A stretch of 64,000 nt of DNA from Algoriphagus halophilus (lineage in GTDB: Bacteria > Bacteroidota > Bacteroidia > Cytophagales > Cyclobacteriaceae): assembly GCF_900129785.1 (NCBI RefSeq), contig NZ_FSRC01000002.1, positions 558,001-622,000 on the forward strand, written 5' to 3'. Below are positions 10,301-20,300 of the stretch, one piece after another (position 1 is the first letter of the stretch; each line of letters starts with the position of its first letter). The position numbers and the translations under genes are program-made. The notes under the pieces are model-generated. The model was not told the DNA's origin. It saw only the letters and a program-made list of their open reading frames with translations, and made no database searches.

Positions 10301-12731
10301 ATTATCAGAGGTCATCCTAGTACTCTTCAAGCAATTTGAACTATTAAACCTGGTCATTGATACTTGCTACATAGACATCTTTGACGAAGACAACCAAGGA
10401 TTTAATTTCTGGATTGGTGCAAGTACTGCCATACACCCTAAACAAGTGAAGCTACCCTACTTTGGTCACCCCATCCATCAGTTAAATAAAAATGCCAGAA
10501 AAAATGGTGTGGATTTCTTCACTTTTGATGAAGATAAAAAATCGAAGGATGAATACTTTGAGCACTTTTACCCTAATGCAATTGGTATAGATGTCCCTAA
10601 AAGTCGTAGGGATTTTATTGCTAAAGGATCAGGGTTATCCGGCTCCGCTGCATTGGGCAGGTACTCTGGTATCACGATGTTCAATTATCAAAAAGTCATT
10701 TATACCAAGGAGGAAAATGACATTTTGATCCGTGTCAATAAGGTTTTTCAACAAACCTACACCCGATTTCTTGACCTTCAAAAAGCAGAAGCACAGGCAA
10801 GAGAAGCACAGATCGAGGCTGCTCTGGAGAGAGTACGTAGCCAATCAATGGCAATGCAACATTCCAGCGAACTGAATTTAATTCTTGCCAAGGTCTTTGA
10901 AGAATTAACCAATCTGGAATTACAGATGGAGCGTGCTGTGATCTGGATTTATTATCCAGAAAATAAATCCGTTCGTTGGTGGGCAGCCAATCCAGAAGCG
11001 GAAAGCGGAACAGATAGCTTTTTAATTACCAATCAGGATCATCCAGTTTATCTGGAATATTGGAAATATTGGGAAGAAAAAAGAACTAAACAACTTTACA
11101 TTTTGGAAGGTGAAAACATGGTAAGCTGGTGTGATGTACTTTTCAATGAAATGGAATTGGGAAGACTACCCAAGGAAGTCCAAGAAGCAATGAGAGCTCC
11201 TGAAAAAGTCTATTTATACAATACATTTAATGATTTTGGAGTCTTATTTCTTGCCTGTATCGAACCTTTATCTGACGACAAATTTTCTGTTCTGGAACGA
11301 TTTGGAAAGGTTTTCGATCAATCCTATACCCGATTCAAAGACATCAAACAAGCTGAAGCTCGTGAAAAGGAAGCTATCAAACAATCTTCTTTAGATCGCG
11401 TCAGAGCAGAAATCGCCTCCATGCGAAAAACGGAGGATTTGCAGCGGATTACCCCTCTGATTTGGAGAGAGCTTTTGACACTAGGGGTTCCTTTCTTTCG
11501 ATGCGGCTTGATGATAGTCGATAAAAAAGAGGAGAAAATCCGTTTTTATTTATCCACTCCTGATGGCAAACCATTAGCTGCCCTGAACTTAGACTATGAG
11601 AGCAATCAGATCAGTTCCAATGGGGTACAACACTGGAGAAAACAACAGCCCTACATTGCCCATTGGAACAAAGAGGAGTTTTTAGCTTTTGCAAAAACGC
11701 TACTGGAACAACAGCAGATAGAAAACCCTATTACCTATCAGGGAGGGGAAGAAGCTCCGGAATCACTGACATTACAATTCCTCCCTTTCCCTCAAGGAAT
11801 GTTGTATGTGGGAAGTGCTGCAGATTTAACCCCTGCTCAAATTGATCTGGTACAGAATCTAGCAGATGCTTTTTCTGTTGCCTATGCCCGATACGAAGAT
11901 TTCAAGCAGTTGGAAGATGCAAAATCAAAGATTGAATTTACCCTCAGCGAACTGAAATCCACCCAAGCCCAACTTATCCAATCTGAAAAAATGGCTTCTT
12001 TGGGTGAGCTGACCGCAGGCATTGCCCATGAGATTCAAAACCCATTGAACTTTGTCAATAACTTCTCAGAAGTCAGTGACGAGTTGGTCGATGAGATGAA
12101 TGAGGAATTAGAAAATGGAGAATTAGAAGAAGCGAAGGCAATAGGCAAAGACCTAAAAGAAAACTTAAGCAAGATCAACCTTCACGGTAAGCGCGCAGAT
12201 GCTATCGTCAAAGGAATGCTGGAGCATAGCCGCATCAATAAAGGTGAAAAGGCTCCTACTGACTTAAATGCTCTGGCGGATGAATTTGTACGGCTTTCCT
12301 ACCATGGACTTCGGGCAAAAGACAAGAGCTTTAATGCAGACTTTAAACTGGAGCTTGACCCCAATTTGCCAAAGGTAAATGTCGTGGCTTCAGATATCGG
12401 AAGAGTGATTCTCAATCTGGTGAATAATGCCTTTTACGCAGTCCATGAAAAAGCTAAGACTACCCCCCAAGACTTCAAACCGGAGGTAATTGTCAGTTCG
12501 AAGAAAACTGAAAAAGGGATCGAGCTTTCTGTTCAAGACAACGGTCCAGGCATTCCAGACTCCATCAAAGAAAAAATCTTCCAGCCTTTCTTTACCACTA
12601 AGCCGACAGGCTCGGGAACTGGTTTGGGATTATCCTTATCTTATGATATCGTGAAGGCGCATGGAGGGGAGTTGAAGGTAGAAACATCGATCAATTGGGG
12701 AACGAAGTTTATAATCAAATTAAACACATGA
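7311..12731 (+). CDS. Giant cytosolic histidine kinase with eight repeated sensor modules
   Basis: The 1806-residue protein starts at the ATG inside the ATGA overlap with the previous stop, indicating coupled translation. It lacks the SnoaL-like domain of its neighbour and opens with a coiled coil (residues 1-36). Eight modules of about 190 residues follow, with linkers near residues 204, 396, 585, 778, 963, 1152 and 1341. The last module is the most diverged ([19 protein letters not shown]). The kinase core lies at about 1545-1806: His1573 in [14 protein letters not shown] box [11 protein letters not shown]1 DNGPGIP and [18 protein letters not shown]. No membrane span and no receiver are seen. 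It is a close paralogue of the genes at 2008 and 17327. Its stop overlaps the first FIST gene. Confidence 0.88.
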   Translation: MISEAQLKAEIKRLQQSVKAQALELESKNRELEIEATLERVRAKAMAMHSSEMVGEAINKLFQELEKLGFESFVNGLNIIHPDCKMESWSAAVGNEGVFIAGGIIDMNHHPGTRKLFEDWIQQKNTHVTHIQGPEVEAFFQSIYAQDTFEAPIYLTNFPDELYLNNVIIPEGSLWVMTEKELSKELFQVLSRFATVFSLTYTRYQDLQKAEAQAREAQIEVALEKIRNRTLFMKDSAELNETVSVFFQQFDLLELLPKGARTYFSHVDAKTDIVEVWMTHADGRVMSGSHFTPLNESAQLKAFYTKWKEDRGIINIRLYKGEDLANYMAFLATLPHVVKDEDYQKLFKSPPDQIVMTDAGFLQGFLGIMSFEPLKKEAIEILFRFAKAFEFTYTRFLDLQKAEAQAREAQIEAGLERVRAASMAMHKSEELVDVVRVLDREQIALGIEFNGSQIITDFSNINEGLNSWFAREGQGYLNKFHIPFSEEHFRILTHPTEDGLPFYTEKYSKEEKNKFFRWLFKYSDFKIIPKDRQEFVYQTPGWVRAVVRSKNSILIIQRFSLTEFTKEEEEIFKRFGKVFEQAYTRFLDLQKAEAQAREAEIEAGLERVRSASMAMHRSEELEKVVEVTFRQLQNLRLPIDGCQLITFEDQSKDFHFWSATPDMIYPTRLNIPYFDHPLFSKFWEARDKGASFTSFDLTRQETLDFYNHLYDKTNLGISVTKERWQKIQSIEHGFKTSWGIQKNTGLWVFNFTNHQFTEEENLLIDRFAKVFEQTYTRFLDLQKAEAQAREAEIEAALERVRSKAMAMHNTSDLANANSVVFNELNSLGISPLRSGIGLIEQETKQGTMYATVRSGQGNNLLLIGKISLTGNEVLESIFDHWSKKQIYCPKLNGQELKEYYDLILESYGDLPKPKFSKNEVQYGYFLPFKHGSFYAWTQEPFSKEELKIIQRFVSVIDLTYNRYFDLQKAEAQAREAQIEAALERIRSRSMAMHKTSELSEVILVLFKQFELLNLVIDTCYIDIFDEDNQGFNFWIGASTAIHPKQVKLPYFGHPIHQLNKNARKNGVDFFTFDEDKKSKDEYFEHFYPNAIGIDVPKSRRDFIAKGSGLSGSAALGRYSGITMFNYQKVIYTKEENDILIRVNKVFQQTYTRFLDLQKAEAQAREAQIEAALERVRSQSMAMQHSSELNLILAKVFEELTNLELQMERAVIWIYYPENKSVRWWAANPEAESGTDSFLITNQDHPVYLEYWKYWEEKRTKQLYILEGENMVSWCDVLFNEMELGRLPKEVQEAMRAPEKVYLYNTFNDFGVLFLACIEPLSDDKFSVLERFGKVFDQSYTRFKDIKQAEAREKEAIKQSSLDRVRAEIASMRKTEDLQRITPLIWRELLTLGVPFFRCGLMIVDKKEEKIRFYLSTPDGKPLAALNLDYESNQISSNGVQHWRKQQPYIAHWNKEEFLAFAKTLLEQQQIENPITYQGGEEAPESLTLQFLPFPQGMLYVGSAADLTPAQIDLVQNLADAFSVAYARYEDFKQLEDAKSKIEFTLSELKSTQAQLIQSEKMASLGELTAGIAHEIQNPLNFVNNFSEVSDELVDEMNEELENGELEEAKAIGKDLKENLSKINLHGKRADAIVKGMLEHSRINKGEKAPTDLNALADEFVRLSYHGLRAKDKSFNADFKLELDPNLPKVNVVASDIGRVILNLVNNAFYAVHEKAKTTPQDFKPEVIVSSKKTEKGIELSVQDNGPGIPDSIKEKIFQPFFTTKPTGSGTGLGLSLSYDIVKAHGGELKVETSINWGTKFIIKLNT
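7420..11900 (+). repeat. Tandem sensor-module array 2, eight units of about 570 bases
   Basis: Linkers sit at about 7923, 8500, 9067, 9645, 10200, 10768 and 11335, with steps of 577, 567, 578, 555, 568 and 567 bases. Consecutive linkers share long stretches at DNA level, for example CAAAAAGCAGAAGC-type text followed by GAAGCACAGAT or GAAGCACAAAT. Confidence 0.85.
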
Positions 12732-13888
12732 AATCAAAATCCATTCACGGTAAATCTCCTGAGGAAATCCAAAAGGCAATACAATCTGCTATTGCTGATG
12801 ATTTCATCCCTACCCTTGCCGTTGTTTTTATTTCTGTAGTTCAGGACAGGCAAGTGATAAGGGAAATCCTTTCCAAATACGATATCGACGTGTTTGGAGC
12901 TACTTCCTGTGGTGAATTTGTAAATGGTCACCAAAGTAATGGAGAAACGGCCCTCCTCTTGATGGATTTGGCAAGAGATTCTTATTCTATTTTATTGAAG
13001 GAAATAGGAGTACAAAGTATTCAAGAAGTTGTAAAGCAAGTGGCAAATTCCGCACTTAGCCAGTATGTCAATCCCTCTATGATTGTCTGCAGTACCGGCG
13101 TAACACCAACTTCTGAATTGTTTGACGGAATAACTCTGGTTCAAGAATTAACCGAAGCAATAGGACCGGAAAAGATCTTTTTTGGAGGGATGGCCGGTGA
13201 CGATTTTACCTTAGCAGGAACGGCCGTTTTTACAAAAACCCATGAAACAAATCATGGCCTGATAGTCTTGGTTTTTGATGCTGATAAAGTCTCACTAAAT
13301 GGTATGGCCATTACAGGCTGGAAACGGCTAGGAATTTCTAGGAAAGTAACCCACAGCAAAGGTAAACTTCTGTATTCCATTGATGGAAAGCCAGCAGTGG
13401 ATATGTACTTGAATTATCTAGGCAAGGGTAAGGAAGGTGAAAACCGGGAGTTTAATGTATTAAACGAGCTATCTTTCTATTACCCATTTATTGTGGAGCG
13501 GGAAAGCAGCGATGATATTCTCATCAAATCTCCGATGAGTATTGATTATGAAGAAAATGCGCTCAACATGGATATGGAGATGGTTGAGGGTGAGAGGTTT
13601 TGGTTTTCGGTACCTCCGGATTTTGATATTGTTCAGGAGATCACCGATGAAGCAAGAAAAGTCAGGAATAATTTAGGCAAGGATGCAGACGCCTTATTGG
13701 TTTTTTCTTGTGCGGGTAGAGAGCCGGCTCTCGGACCACTTGTAACGATAGAAAACGAAGGATTGGCTGAGGTATGGAACAGTCCTATGGCTGGTTTCTT
13801 CACCTATGGTGAATTTGGTAGGGCAAAAAACAGCCCTCAAAACTTTCATTCTACGGCATGCTGCTGGGTGGCTTTGAAAGAGAAATGA
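12728..13888 (+). CDS. FIST-domain sensory protein 1
   Basis: The 386-residue soluble protein matches the FIST_N plus FIST_C arrangement, a domain pair proposed in the literature to bind small ligands such as amino acids in signalling proteins. The N-terminal part shows VFGATSCGEF and FFGGMAGDDF; the C-terminal part shows VFSCAGREPALGP and PMAGFFTYGEFG. I chose the ATG at 12728 rather than the in-frame ATG at 12695. It overlaps the previous stop as ATGA and gives [14 protein letters not shown], which aligns with the starts of the two following paralogues (MKAKTINGRTPNEI and MKAKSIKGRSSDEI). It has no output domain of its own, so it probably passes its signal to the neighbouring kinases (inference). 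Confidence 0.85.
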   Translation: MKSKSIHGKSPEEIQKAIQSAIADDFIPTLAVVFISVVQDRQVIREILSKYDIDVFGATSCGEFVNGHQSNGETALLLMDLARDSYSILLKEIGVQSIQEVVKQVANSALSQYVNPSMIVCSTGVTPTSELFDGITLVQELTEAIGPEKIFFGGMAGDDFTLAGTAVFTKTHETNHGLIVLVFDADKVSLNGMAITGWKRLGISRKVTHSKGKLLYSIDGKPAVDMYLNYLGKGKEGENREFNVLNELSFYYPFIVERESSDDILIKSPMSIDYEENALNMDMEMVEGERFWFSVPPDFDIVQEITDEARKVRNNLGKDADALLVFSCAGREPALGPLVTIENEGLAEVWNSPMAGFFTYGEFGRAKNSPQNFHSTACCWVALKEK

Positions 13889-13911
13889 GTTGAATAAAAA
13901 TTGTTGAATAG

Positions 13912-15051
13912 ATGAAAGCAAAAACCATCAACGGAAGAACCCCTAATGAAATTCAAAAGGAATTAGATGAATGCAAAAGCCAAGGTTTCATTCCAACCTT
14001 AGCCATTATCATTCTAACCAACAAAATGGATGCTGAAGAGCTCCGTTCCATTTTTGGGAAACAAGGGGTTGAGATCTTCGGAATTACCTCTCCGGAGAAA
14101 TTTTCTGAAGATGGAATTACAGAAGCGGATATCCTTGTCATGCTATTGGATATTAAACCTGACCATTTTAAAATAGTATTGAACGATTACGGGGGATCGA
14201 CTGCCTATCAAGCCGGGTATAATGCAGGCACATCTGGAAAAAACGCTTTTGCTAATCCCGGCTTCATCATTTCACCATTGGATTTCAGAGTTTCCAACGA
14301 TGAACTGATCAGAGGATTGACGGATGCGGCAGGCCATGATACCCTGATCGCAGGTGGTGGAAGCGGTGATCCGGCTGATTTTTCAGGGGTCGTTTTTACC
14401 AATGATGCATCAAGTATAGGTGGTTTGCTAGCTCTCATTATTGATCAGGACAAGGTTGCAATAAGCGGTCTGGCAGTTTCAGGCTGGAAACCTGTAGGAA
14501 CAACCAAAAAAATCACGAAAAGTGAAGGCTCCTGGGCTTTCACTATTGATCATGAACCTGCGATGCATGTCATTCAAAGATTCTTAGGGAAAGATATAGT
14601 TAGAGCGAATGCTGAAGGAAGTGGATTTATTCCAACAGATCTAGGTTATCCTCTACAGTTCGAGAGGGCATCAGGAAATGCTATTATGAAGCCCGCGCTG
14701 TTTTTTAATCCTGCCGAACAATCCGTCATGATAGCAGGTGGTGTAAATGAAGGAGATCAATTCCGGTTTTCCCTTCCACCGGATTTTGATGTGATTGACA
14801 AAGTGGTGGAAAGCACCAGGGATAGTAAAAGAAAAGAGATGCCGGATGCCGATGTATTGATGGTTTTTTCCTGTGTAGGAAGGTTAGGGACTTTCGGACC
14901 TTTGATTTCCACAGAGATAGAAGGACTGGCATCTACCTGGGGAAAGCCTATGATCGGCTTTTTTTCACTGGGTGAATTTGGGAAATTGGATGAAGGCCGC
15001 TGCGAATTTCAGGGTACAACTGTAAGCTGGGTAGCATTGAAAGAGAAGTAG
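13912..15051 (+). CDS. FIST-domain sensory protein 2
   Basis: This 379-residue paralogue of the flanking FIST proteins starts 23 bases after the previous stop. FIST_N landmarks are FGITSPEKF and IAGGGSGDPADF; FIST_C landmarks are VFSCVGRLGTFGP and PMIGFFSLGEFG. It is the most divergent of the three. The usual C-G-E of the N-terminal motif reads P-E-K here, and the usual G-D-D reads G-D-P, so its ligand specificity may differ or be lost. Its position inside the FIST-FIST-FIST-kinase unit suggests a joint complex with the kinase at 16216 (inference). Confidence 0.83.
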   Translation: MKAKTINGRTPNEIQKELDECKSQGFIPTLAIIILTNKMDAEELRSIFGKQGVEIFGITSPEKFSEDGITEADILVMLLDIKPDHFKIVLNDYGGSTAYQAGYNAGTSGKNAFANPGFIISPLDFRVSNDELIRGLTDAAGHDTLIAGGGSGDPADFSGVVFTNDASSIGGLLALIIDQDKVAISGLAVSGWKPVGTTKKITKSEGSWAFTIDHEPAMHVIQRFLGKDIVRANAEGSGFIPTDLGYPLQFERASGNAIMKPALFFNPAEQSVMIAGGVNEGDQFRFSLPPDFDVIDKVVESTRDSKRKEMPDADVLMVFSCVGRLGTFGPLISTEIEGLASTWGKPMIGFFSLGEFGKLDEGRCEFQGTTVSWVALKEK

Positions 15052-15075
15052 TCTTACTTAAAAACATTAAAAAAA

Positions 15076-16215
15076 ATGAAAGCAAAATCAATCAAAGGAA
15101 GATCTTCTGATGAAATTAAAGCAGCGCTCAATGAATGTATAGAGGATAATTATAAGCCCACACTGGCATTCGTTTTCCTGTCTGTTTCTCAAGACCGTAA
15201 GACAATTTGTGACTACCTCGACCAAGCGGGAATAGCTATTTTTGGCTCAACTACCAATGGTGAGTTTATTGATGAGGAAACTGAAGGAGGTGCTGCGGCC
15301 ATTCTTTTGCTGGATATGAAAAAAGAATATTTCAAAATTTATTCAGCTGAATTTCAGCATAATAACTATCGGAACACCTCTAAATCCATTGCCGAAAAAG
15401 CTCAAAAGGAATTTGGAAAAGTTGCTTTCCTCATGGCGGTGAGTAATGCGGCAACTGATGGCGAAGAAGTGTTGCTGGGCCTTCAGGAAATCGCAGGTGA
15501 ACAAGTCAATGCATTTGGTGGAGCTGCCGGTGATGATTTGGCCTTTAGTAAAACCTGGGCTTTTACAAACGGATGGGAAAGTGATCATGGGATGGTTTGT
15601 TTAGCTTTAGATGAAGAAAAAGTATCAGTCAGCGGGATTGCCACCTGTGGCTGGAAAGCCATGGGAACGGAAAAAACGGTTACCAAAAGCGAAGGTAACC
15701 ATGTGTTCACCATCGATAACGAACCAGCACTCGATATCACTACCAAATATGGAGGGCTTGAAAATATCACTCCAGAAAACAAAGATGTATTGTTGGAGCT
15801 GGCTGCCAATTTCCCCCTGCAATTGCAACGTGAAAAAGGTGATCCAGTCATGCGCCCCGGTCTGGTTGTGGATTGGTCTGACCATTCATTTTATACAAGT
15901 GGGTCTGTTCCACAAGGCTCCAAAATAAGATTTTCCTTACCGCCGGACTGGGATGTGATGGAGAAGGTCGTGAAAGGTGTTCAAAATCTGAAAGACACTG
16001 AAATGCCGGAAGCCGATGCCTTGGTGGTATTCAGTTGTGCTGGCAGAGTACTTTCCTTTGGACCCATGATGAATGCTGAGATTGAAGGGGTTAAGAAAGT
16101 TTGGAATGTTCCTATGATTGGTATGTTTTCCTATGCAGAATTGGGAAGAATGGCAGGAGGAAACTTGGAAATGCACAACCTAACTACCTGTTGTGTGGCA
16201 TTAAAAGAAAAATAA
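15076..16215 (+). CDS. FIST-domain sensory protein 3
   Basis: This is the third FIST_N/FIST_C paralogue, of 379 residues, with FGSTTNGEF, AFGGAAGDDLAF, VFSCAGRVLSFGP and PMIGMFSYAELG. It starts 24 bases after the second copy and its TAA at 16213-16215 is followed at once by the ATG of the kinase gene, with no spacer at all. This zero-base junction is good evidence that the FIST trio and the small kinase are expressed together. No signal peptide or membrane segment is visible, so the protein should be cytosolic. Confidence 0.85.
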   Translation: MKAKSIKGRSSDEIKAALNECIEDNYKPTLAFVFLSVSQDRKTICDYLDQAGIAIFGSTTNGEFIDEETEGGAAAILLLDMKKEYFKIYSAEFQHNNYRNTSKSIAEKAQKEFGKVAFLMAVSNAATDGEEVLLGLQEIAGEQVNAFGGAAGDDLAFSKTWAFTNGWESDHGMVCLALDEEKVSVSGIATCGWKAMGTEKTVTKSEGNHVFTIDNEPALDITTKYGGLENITPENKDVLLELAANFPLQLQREKGDPVMRPGLVVDWSDHSFYTSGSVPQGSKIRFSLPPDWDVMEKVVKGVQNLKDTEMPEADALVVFSCAGRVLSFGPMMNAEIEGVKKVWNVPMIGMFSYAELGRMAGGNLEMHNLTTCCVALKEK

Positions 16216-17337
16216 ATGAACAAACATCTCCAGCAAATTCTCGACACCCTTCTTCAGCTTGATGCCATCTCTGATGAGCAAAAATCTTCATTAACTAAAT
16301 CCCTGAAGGATGCAGATAAAGAACTGACCATTTTGGAATTCAAACTAGATCGAACTGAAAAAGTAAAACGAACCACCGCAATTCTACTTGAGGAGACTAT
16401 AGAAGAACTGGAGCTGAAAAGAAAGGCTATAGAAGAATCCAACTCAGCGCTAGAAAAATCATTGGAAGAACTCAAATCCACCCAAGCCCAACTGATCCAA
16501 TCAGAGAAGATGGCTTCCCTCGGCCAACTCACTGCTGGAATTGCCCATGAAATACAGAACCCACTGAATTTTGTGAATAACTTCTCTGAGGTAAATAGAG
16601 AATTGATTGCAGAACTTATAGAAGAAATCGAAAAAGGAGATTTAGAAGAAGTCAAATTAATTGCCACGGACATAGAGGCAAACGAGCATAAAATCAACCT
16701 ACATGGCAAGCGAGCTGATGCCATCGTCAAAGGAATGCTGGAGCATAGCCGAACCAATAAGGGAGAAAAAGCTCCCACCGACTTGAATGCTTTGGCAGAG
16801 GAGTTTATTCGACTGACTTACCAATCTTTTTTGGCCAAGGAACCAGAATTTATTTGCGAGTTAAAAACAGAACTCGACCCCAATCTTCCGCAGATTTCAG
16901 TTATTCCTCAGGATATCGGAAAAGTATTACTCAATCTTTTGAATAATGCTTTCTATGCCTGTGCTGAGCGAAGTCGAAGTACAGTTCAAGAAAAAGCGGA
17001 ATCAGAAATCAGAAATTCCGATTATAAACCAATCGTAACTGTGAGCAGCATCTACTCCCCACTATCAGGGGAACAGGGCCAGTCTCGAGATATCCGGAGG
17101 GGGGTAATCGAGATTTCTGTCCAAGACAACGGCCCCGGCATACCAGACACCATCAAAGAAAAAATCTTCCAACCTTTCTTTACCACCAAACCTACTGGTT
17201 CGGGGACTGGATTAGGTTTGTCTTTGAGCTATGATATTGTGAAGGCACATGGAGGAGAACTACTTGTAAATACAAAAGAAGGAGAAGGTTCGAGCTTTAT
17301 CATTCAACTAAACAAAAATGTAAAGAATGGGATCTGA
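16216..17337 (+). CDS. Small soluble histidine kinase paired with the FIST trio
   Basis: The 373-residue protein consists of an N-terminal coiled coil (about 1-85, rich in Glu and Leu) leading directly into the kinase core, with no sensor domain. His111 lies in [13 protein letters not shown]; the N box is NLLNNAFYAC, G1 is DNGPGIP and the ATP-lid text is [18 protein letters not shown]. Lacking its own input, it probably takes its signal from the FIST proteins encoded directly upstream (inference from the zero-base spacing). Between the N box and G1 box it has an extra stretch of about 45 residues, absent from most paralogues, whose DNA contains two repeat-like segments described separately. 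Its end overlaps the start of the next gene by 11 bases. Confidence 0.85.
   Translation: MNKHLQQILDTLLQLDAISDEQKSSLTKSLKDADKELTILEFKLDRTEKVKRTTAILLEETIEELELKRKAIEESNSALEKSLEELKSTQAQLIQSEKMASLGQLTAGIAHEIQNPLNFVNNFSEVNRELIAELIEEIEKGDLEEVKLIATDIEANEHKINLHGKRADAIVKGMLEHSRTNKGEKAPTDLNALAEEFIRLTYQSFLAKEPEFICELKTELDPNLPQISVIPQDIGKVLLNLLNNAFYACAERSRSTVQEKAESEIRNSDYKPIVTVSSIYSPLSGEQGQSRDIRRGVIEISVQDNGPGIPDTIKEKIFQPFFTTKPTGSGTGLGLSLSYDIVKAHGGELLVNTKEGEGSSFIIQLNKNVKNGI
16962..16980 (+). repeat. GAGCGAAG-type short repeat inside kinase ATPase loop, copy 1
   Basis: TGCTGAGCGAAGTCGAAGT encodes AERSRS just after the N box. Nearly the same text occurs at the same codon position in the kinase at 32651 (36191-36210), while most paralogues read AVNEKAK or similar there. 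Confidence 0.55.
17078..17101 (+). repeat. 24-base repeat inside kinase ATPase loop, copy A
   Basis: The 24 bases running from GCCAGTC to GGAGGG match the reverse complement of 32141-32164 at 20 of 24 positions by eye. Both copies are in-frame insertions between the N and G1 boxes of paralogous kinases, in opposite orientation. Just upstream, CCCC (17057-17060) and GGGG (17068-17071) could pair around a 7-base loop. Confidence 0.6.
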
Positions 17338-20300
17338 GAAGGAACAGCTACTTGAAAAAAATTACGATCGTATCGTCAATGTAGGCTATTGCTTAACTCC
17401 TTATGAGAACTTACGTGACATCATTCACCCTGATGCAGTAGTTTTTGGTACTGCAAAGGATGAGCAACTTTTTACTTTTGAACAAATAGACAAGCTATTT
17501 AAAGCCCAATATATTCAAATGAGTCAGCTTGACTCGAAAATTGAGAGAAAGCGGATCACCACACACTTTTCTCTAGATGGCAACCATGCCATCATCATTG
17601 AGCTGGTAAATATGAATATGGCATCAGAGGATGTGACAATTCACCTTGAGCTAAGAACCAGTTGCTCAATGGAATTTATCAATGGAACATGGGTATTAAC
17701 ACATTGGCATGCTTCTACTGCCGCTAATACAGAAAATGATCCTTGGCACTTAGAAGAATGGCGCAGAGAGCGAGAAACACTCCAGAACCTTGTGGATCAA
17801 CAGACAGAAGAATTATTGTTGAAAAACAGAGAGCTGAAAATCGAAAGTGCTCTGGAACGGGTGAGAGCCCAAAGTCTGGCTATGCATCATTCCTCCGAAT
17901 TATCCTCTGTTGTGGACACGCTTCTTCAAGAGTTTACCAATCTGGAATTCACACTTACGTTTTGTATCATCAACCTTATTGATGAGGAAGATATGAGTAA
18001 CACAGTTTGGGCTGCCAATCCGGAAACAGGAAAAGACCCGGAGTCCTATTACATGAAATTTGAAGATTATCCATTTCATCATGCGATGTGGGATGCTTGG
18101 AAGGCTCAGAAAAAGCGATTTGTTTACACCATAGAAGGAGAAGAGAAAAAAATCTATGATGAATATCTCTACTCAAAGACAGAGTTCAGCCGTTTTCCAA
18201 AGCATGTCCAAGATGCCAATAAAGCCCTTGAACGTTATGTAGCCGGCTTTACATTTTTTAAATATAGTGGCCTTCAAACAGTCAGTGAAAATTATATTTC
18301 CGAGCAGGATTTAGATATTCTTGAGCGATTCGGTAAGGTTTTCGAGCAGGCCTTCACCCGTTTTCTAGATCTCCAAAAAGCTGAGGCACAAACTAGAGAA
18401 TCAGAAATCCAACTGGCTTTGGAGCGAGTAAGATCCAGATCCATGAGCATGCATTCCAGCTCCGAAATTGGGGATACTGCACTAGTTGTATTTCAGGAGC
18501 TAAATAAATTGGGAATTGATTCTGTGCGCGGAGGAATTGCCTTAATAGATACTGAAAAGGATCAAGCAGAACTTTGGCTAGTGGCTGAAAAAGATGGAAA
18601 ATCTGAAACCAAAATTTTGGGATCGGCGAAGGGAGGACAACATTATTTTTACAGAAATTATATAGCGGCAGCCAGAAATGGCGAAGACTACTTTTTTGCT
18701 GAAATGGTCGGCAAAGAGCTAAAGAAATATTACAAAATTGCCTCTACTAGTTTAAATGTACCCACCCCAGAAGAATTTCCTGAACGAGAATTTTATTATG
18801 GTTTCTTTTTTGCCGAAGGTTCCGTTAATGTCATTTCTAGGAGAAAGCTTTTGCAAAGTGAATTGAGCATAGGACTTCGATTTGCAAAGGTTTTTGGCTT
18901 GGTCTACCGCCGCTTCCTCGATCTCCAAAAAGCAGAAGCACAAGCTAGGGAATCAGAAATCCAACTTGCTTTGGAGCGGGTAAGGGCACGTACGATGGCG
19001 ATGCAAGAGAGCAAAGAACTTGCGGAAGCATCTTCTTTACTTTTTCAGCAATTGCATGATTTAGGAGTGAACACCTACAGCAGTGGATTCACTATTTGGG
19101 ATGAGGAGAAGGATGAGTTGATTTCTTGGATGTGCAATGCTGATGGTTCCATGAATCCTCCATTCATCATGCCTATTGCTGAAAATGAATGGCATCAATC
19201 CCAATTTGAATCATGGAAAAGAGGAGAGCATTTTTTGGTCAAAGACTTATCAGGGGATGAGTTGCAAGCCTATTTCAAATATTTGCAATCCTTTCCTATG
19301 CTTAGCCAAGCATTTCAAAAATCAATAGACGCAGGATATCCTATGCCAAAAAGGCAAATACATCACGTGGCTAATTTTGCATCTGGTAATCTATTACTTA
19401 TCACACTAGAACCTCTGCCTGAAGCGCATGGTTTATTCCGACGTTTTGCGAAGGTTTTCGAACAAACCTATACCAGATTCCTTGACCTTCAAAAAGCAGA
19501 GGAACAAGCAAAAGAAGCTCGTATTGAGGCTGCTCTGGAAAGAGTTAGATCTAGGACCATGGGAATGCAAAGAGCTGAGGAATTGGGAGAGGTTGCCCTC
19601 GTATTGTTTGACGAGTTAAAATCCCTCGTTGATAATCTTTGGACTTGTGGTTTTGTGCTTTGTGAAAAGGATCGCAGAGAGGACGAATGGTGGCTAAGTT
19701 TGGATAATGGATTAATCAAACCGTTTTACATTTCCAATGAAGGAGACTATGCTCATGAAAATCTCTACGAAGGATGGGAAAAGGGAGTGCCTTACCGAAC
19801 GGTGACCCTAGAAGGGGAAAAACTAAAGGAGCACTACGACTGGCTCATGGAAATTCCCATTACCAAGCAAATTTTTCAAGATATGGAGGCTTCTGGCATT
19901 GCAAGACCAAAATGGCAACGCTTGCATGCTGCCTATTTCAAGACTGGGTATTTGGTGATGATCACTGAAGTTCCTTGTGAGGAAGAGGAAATATTTAAGC
20001 GTTTTGCTCAGGCATTTGATCTTACCTACACCAGGTTTCTTGATCTCACCAAGGCGGAGACTCAAGCAAAAGAAGCAAAGCTGGAACTTAGTCTAGAACG
20101 GATCCGAGCTCAAGTGACTGCCATGAGGTTTTCAGATGAGCTTTTCGATATTATGGTTTCCATGCGAAGGGAATTTGTTCTCCTTGGACATGAGGCAGAC
20201 TACTTCTGGCATATGAAATGGACTCCTGATAGCTATGAAATGTCGATGACCTCCGAGGATGGAGAGAGAATAGGCATGATCATTTCAGTCCCAAAGTTCG

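Noticed and set aside
12695..12727. Upstream ATG extending the first FIST protein by 11 residues
   Set aside because: The ATGA junction at 12728 and alignment with the two paralogues favour the shorter start.
16254..16778. Minus-strand open frame of 174 codons inside the small kinase
   Set aside because: It is a Ser-rich antisense shadow of the conserved coiled-coil and acceptor region; similar shadows occur opposite the same region in the other kinases.
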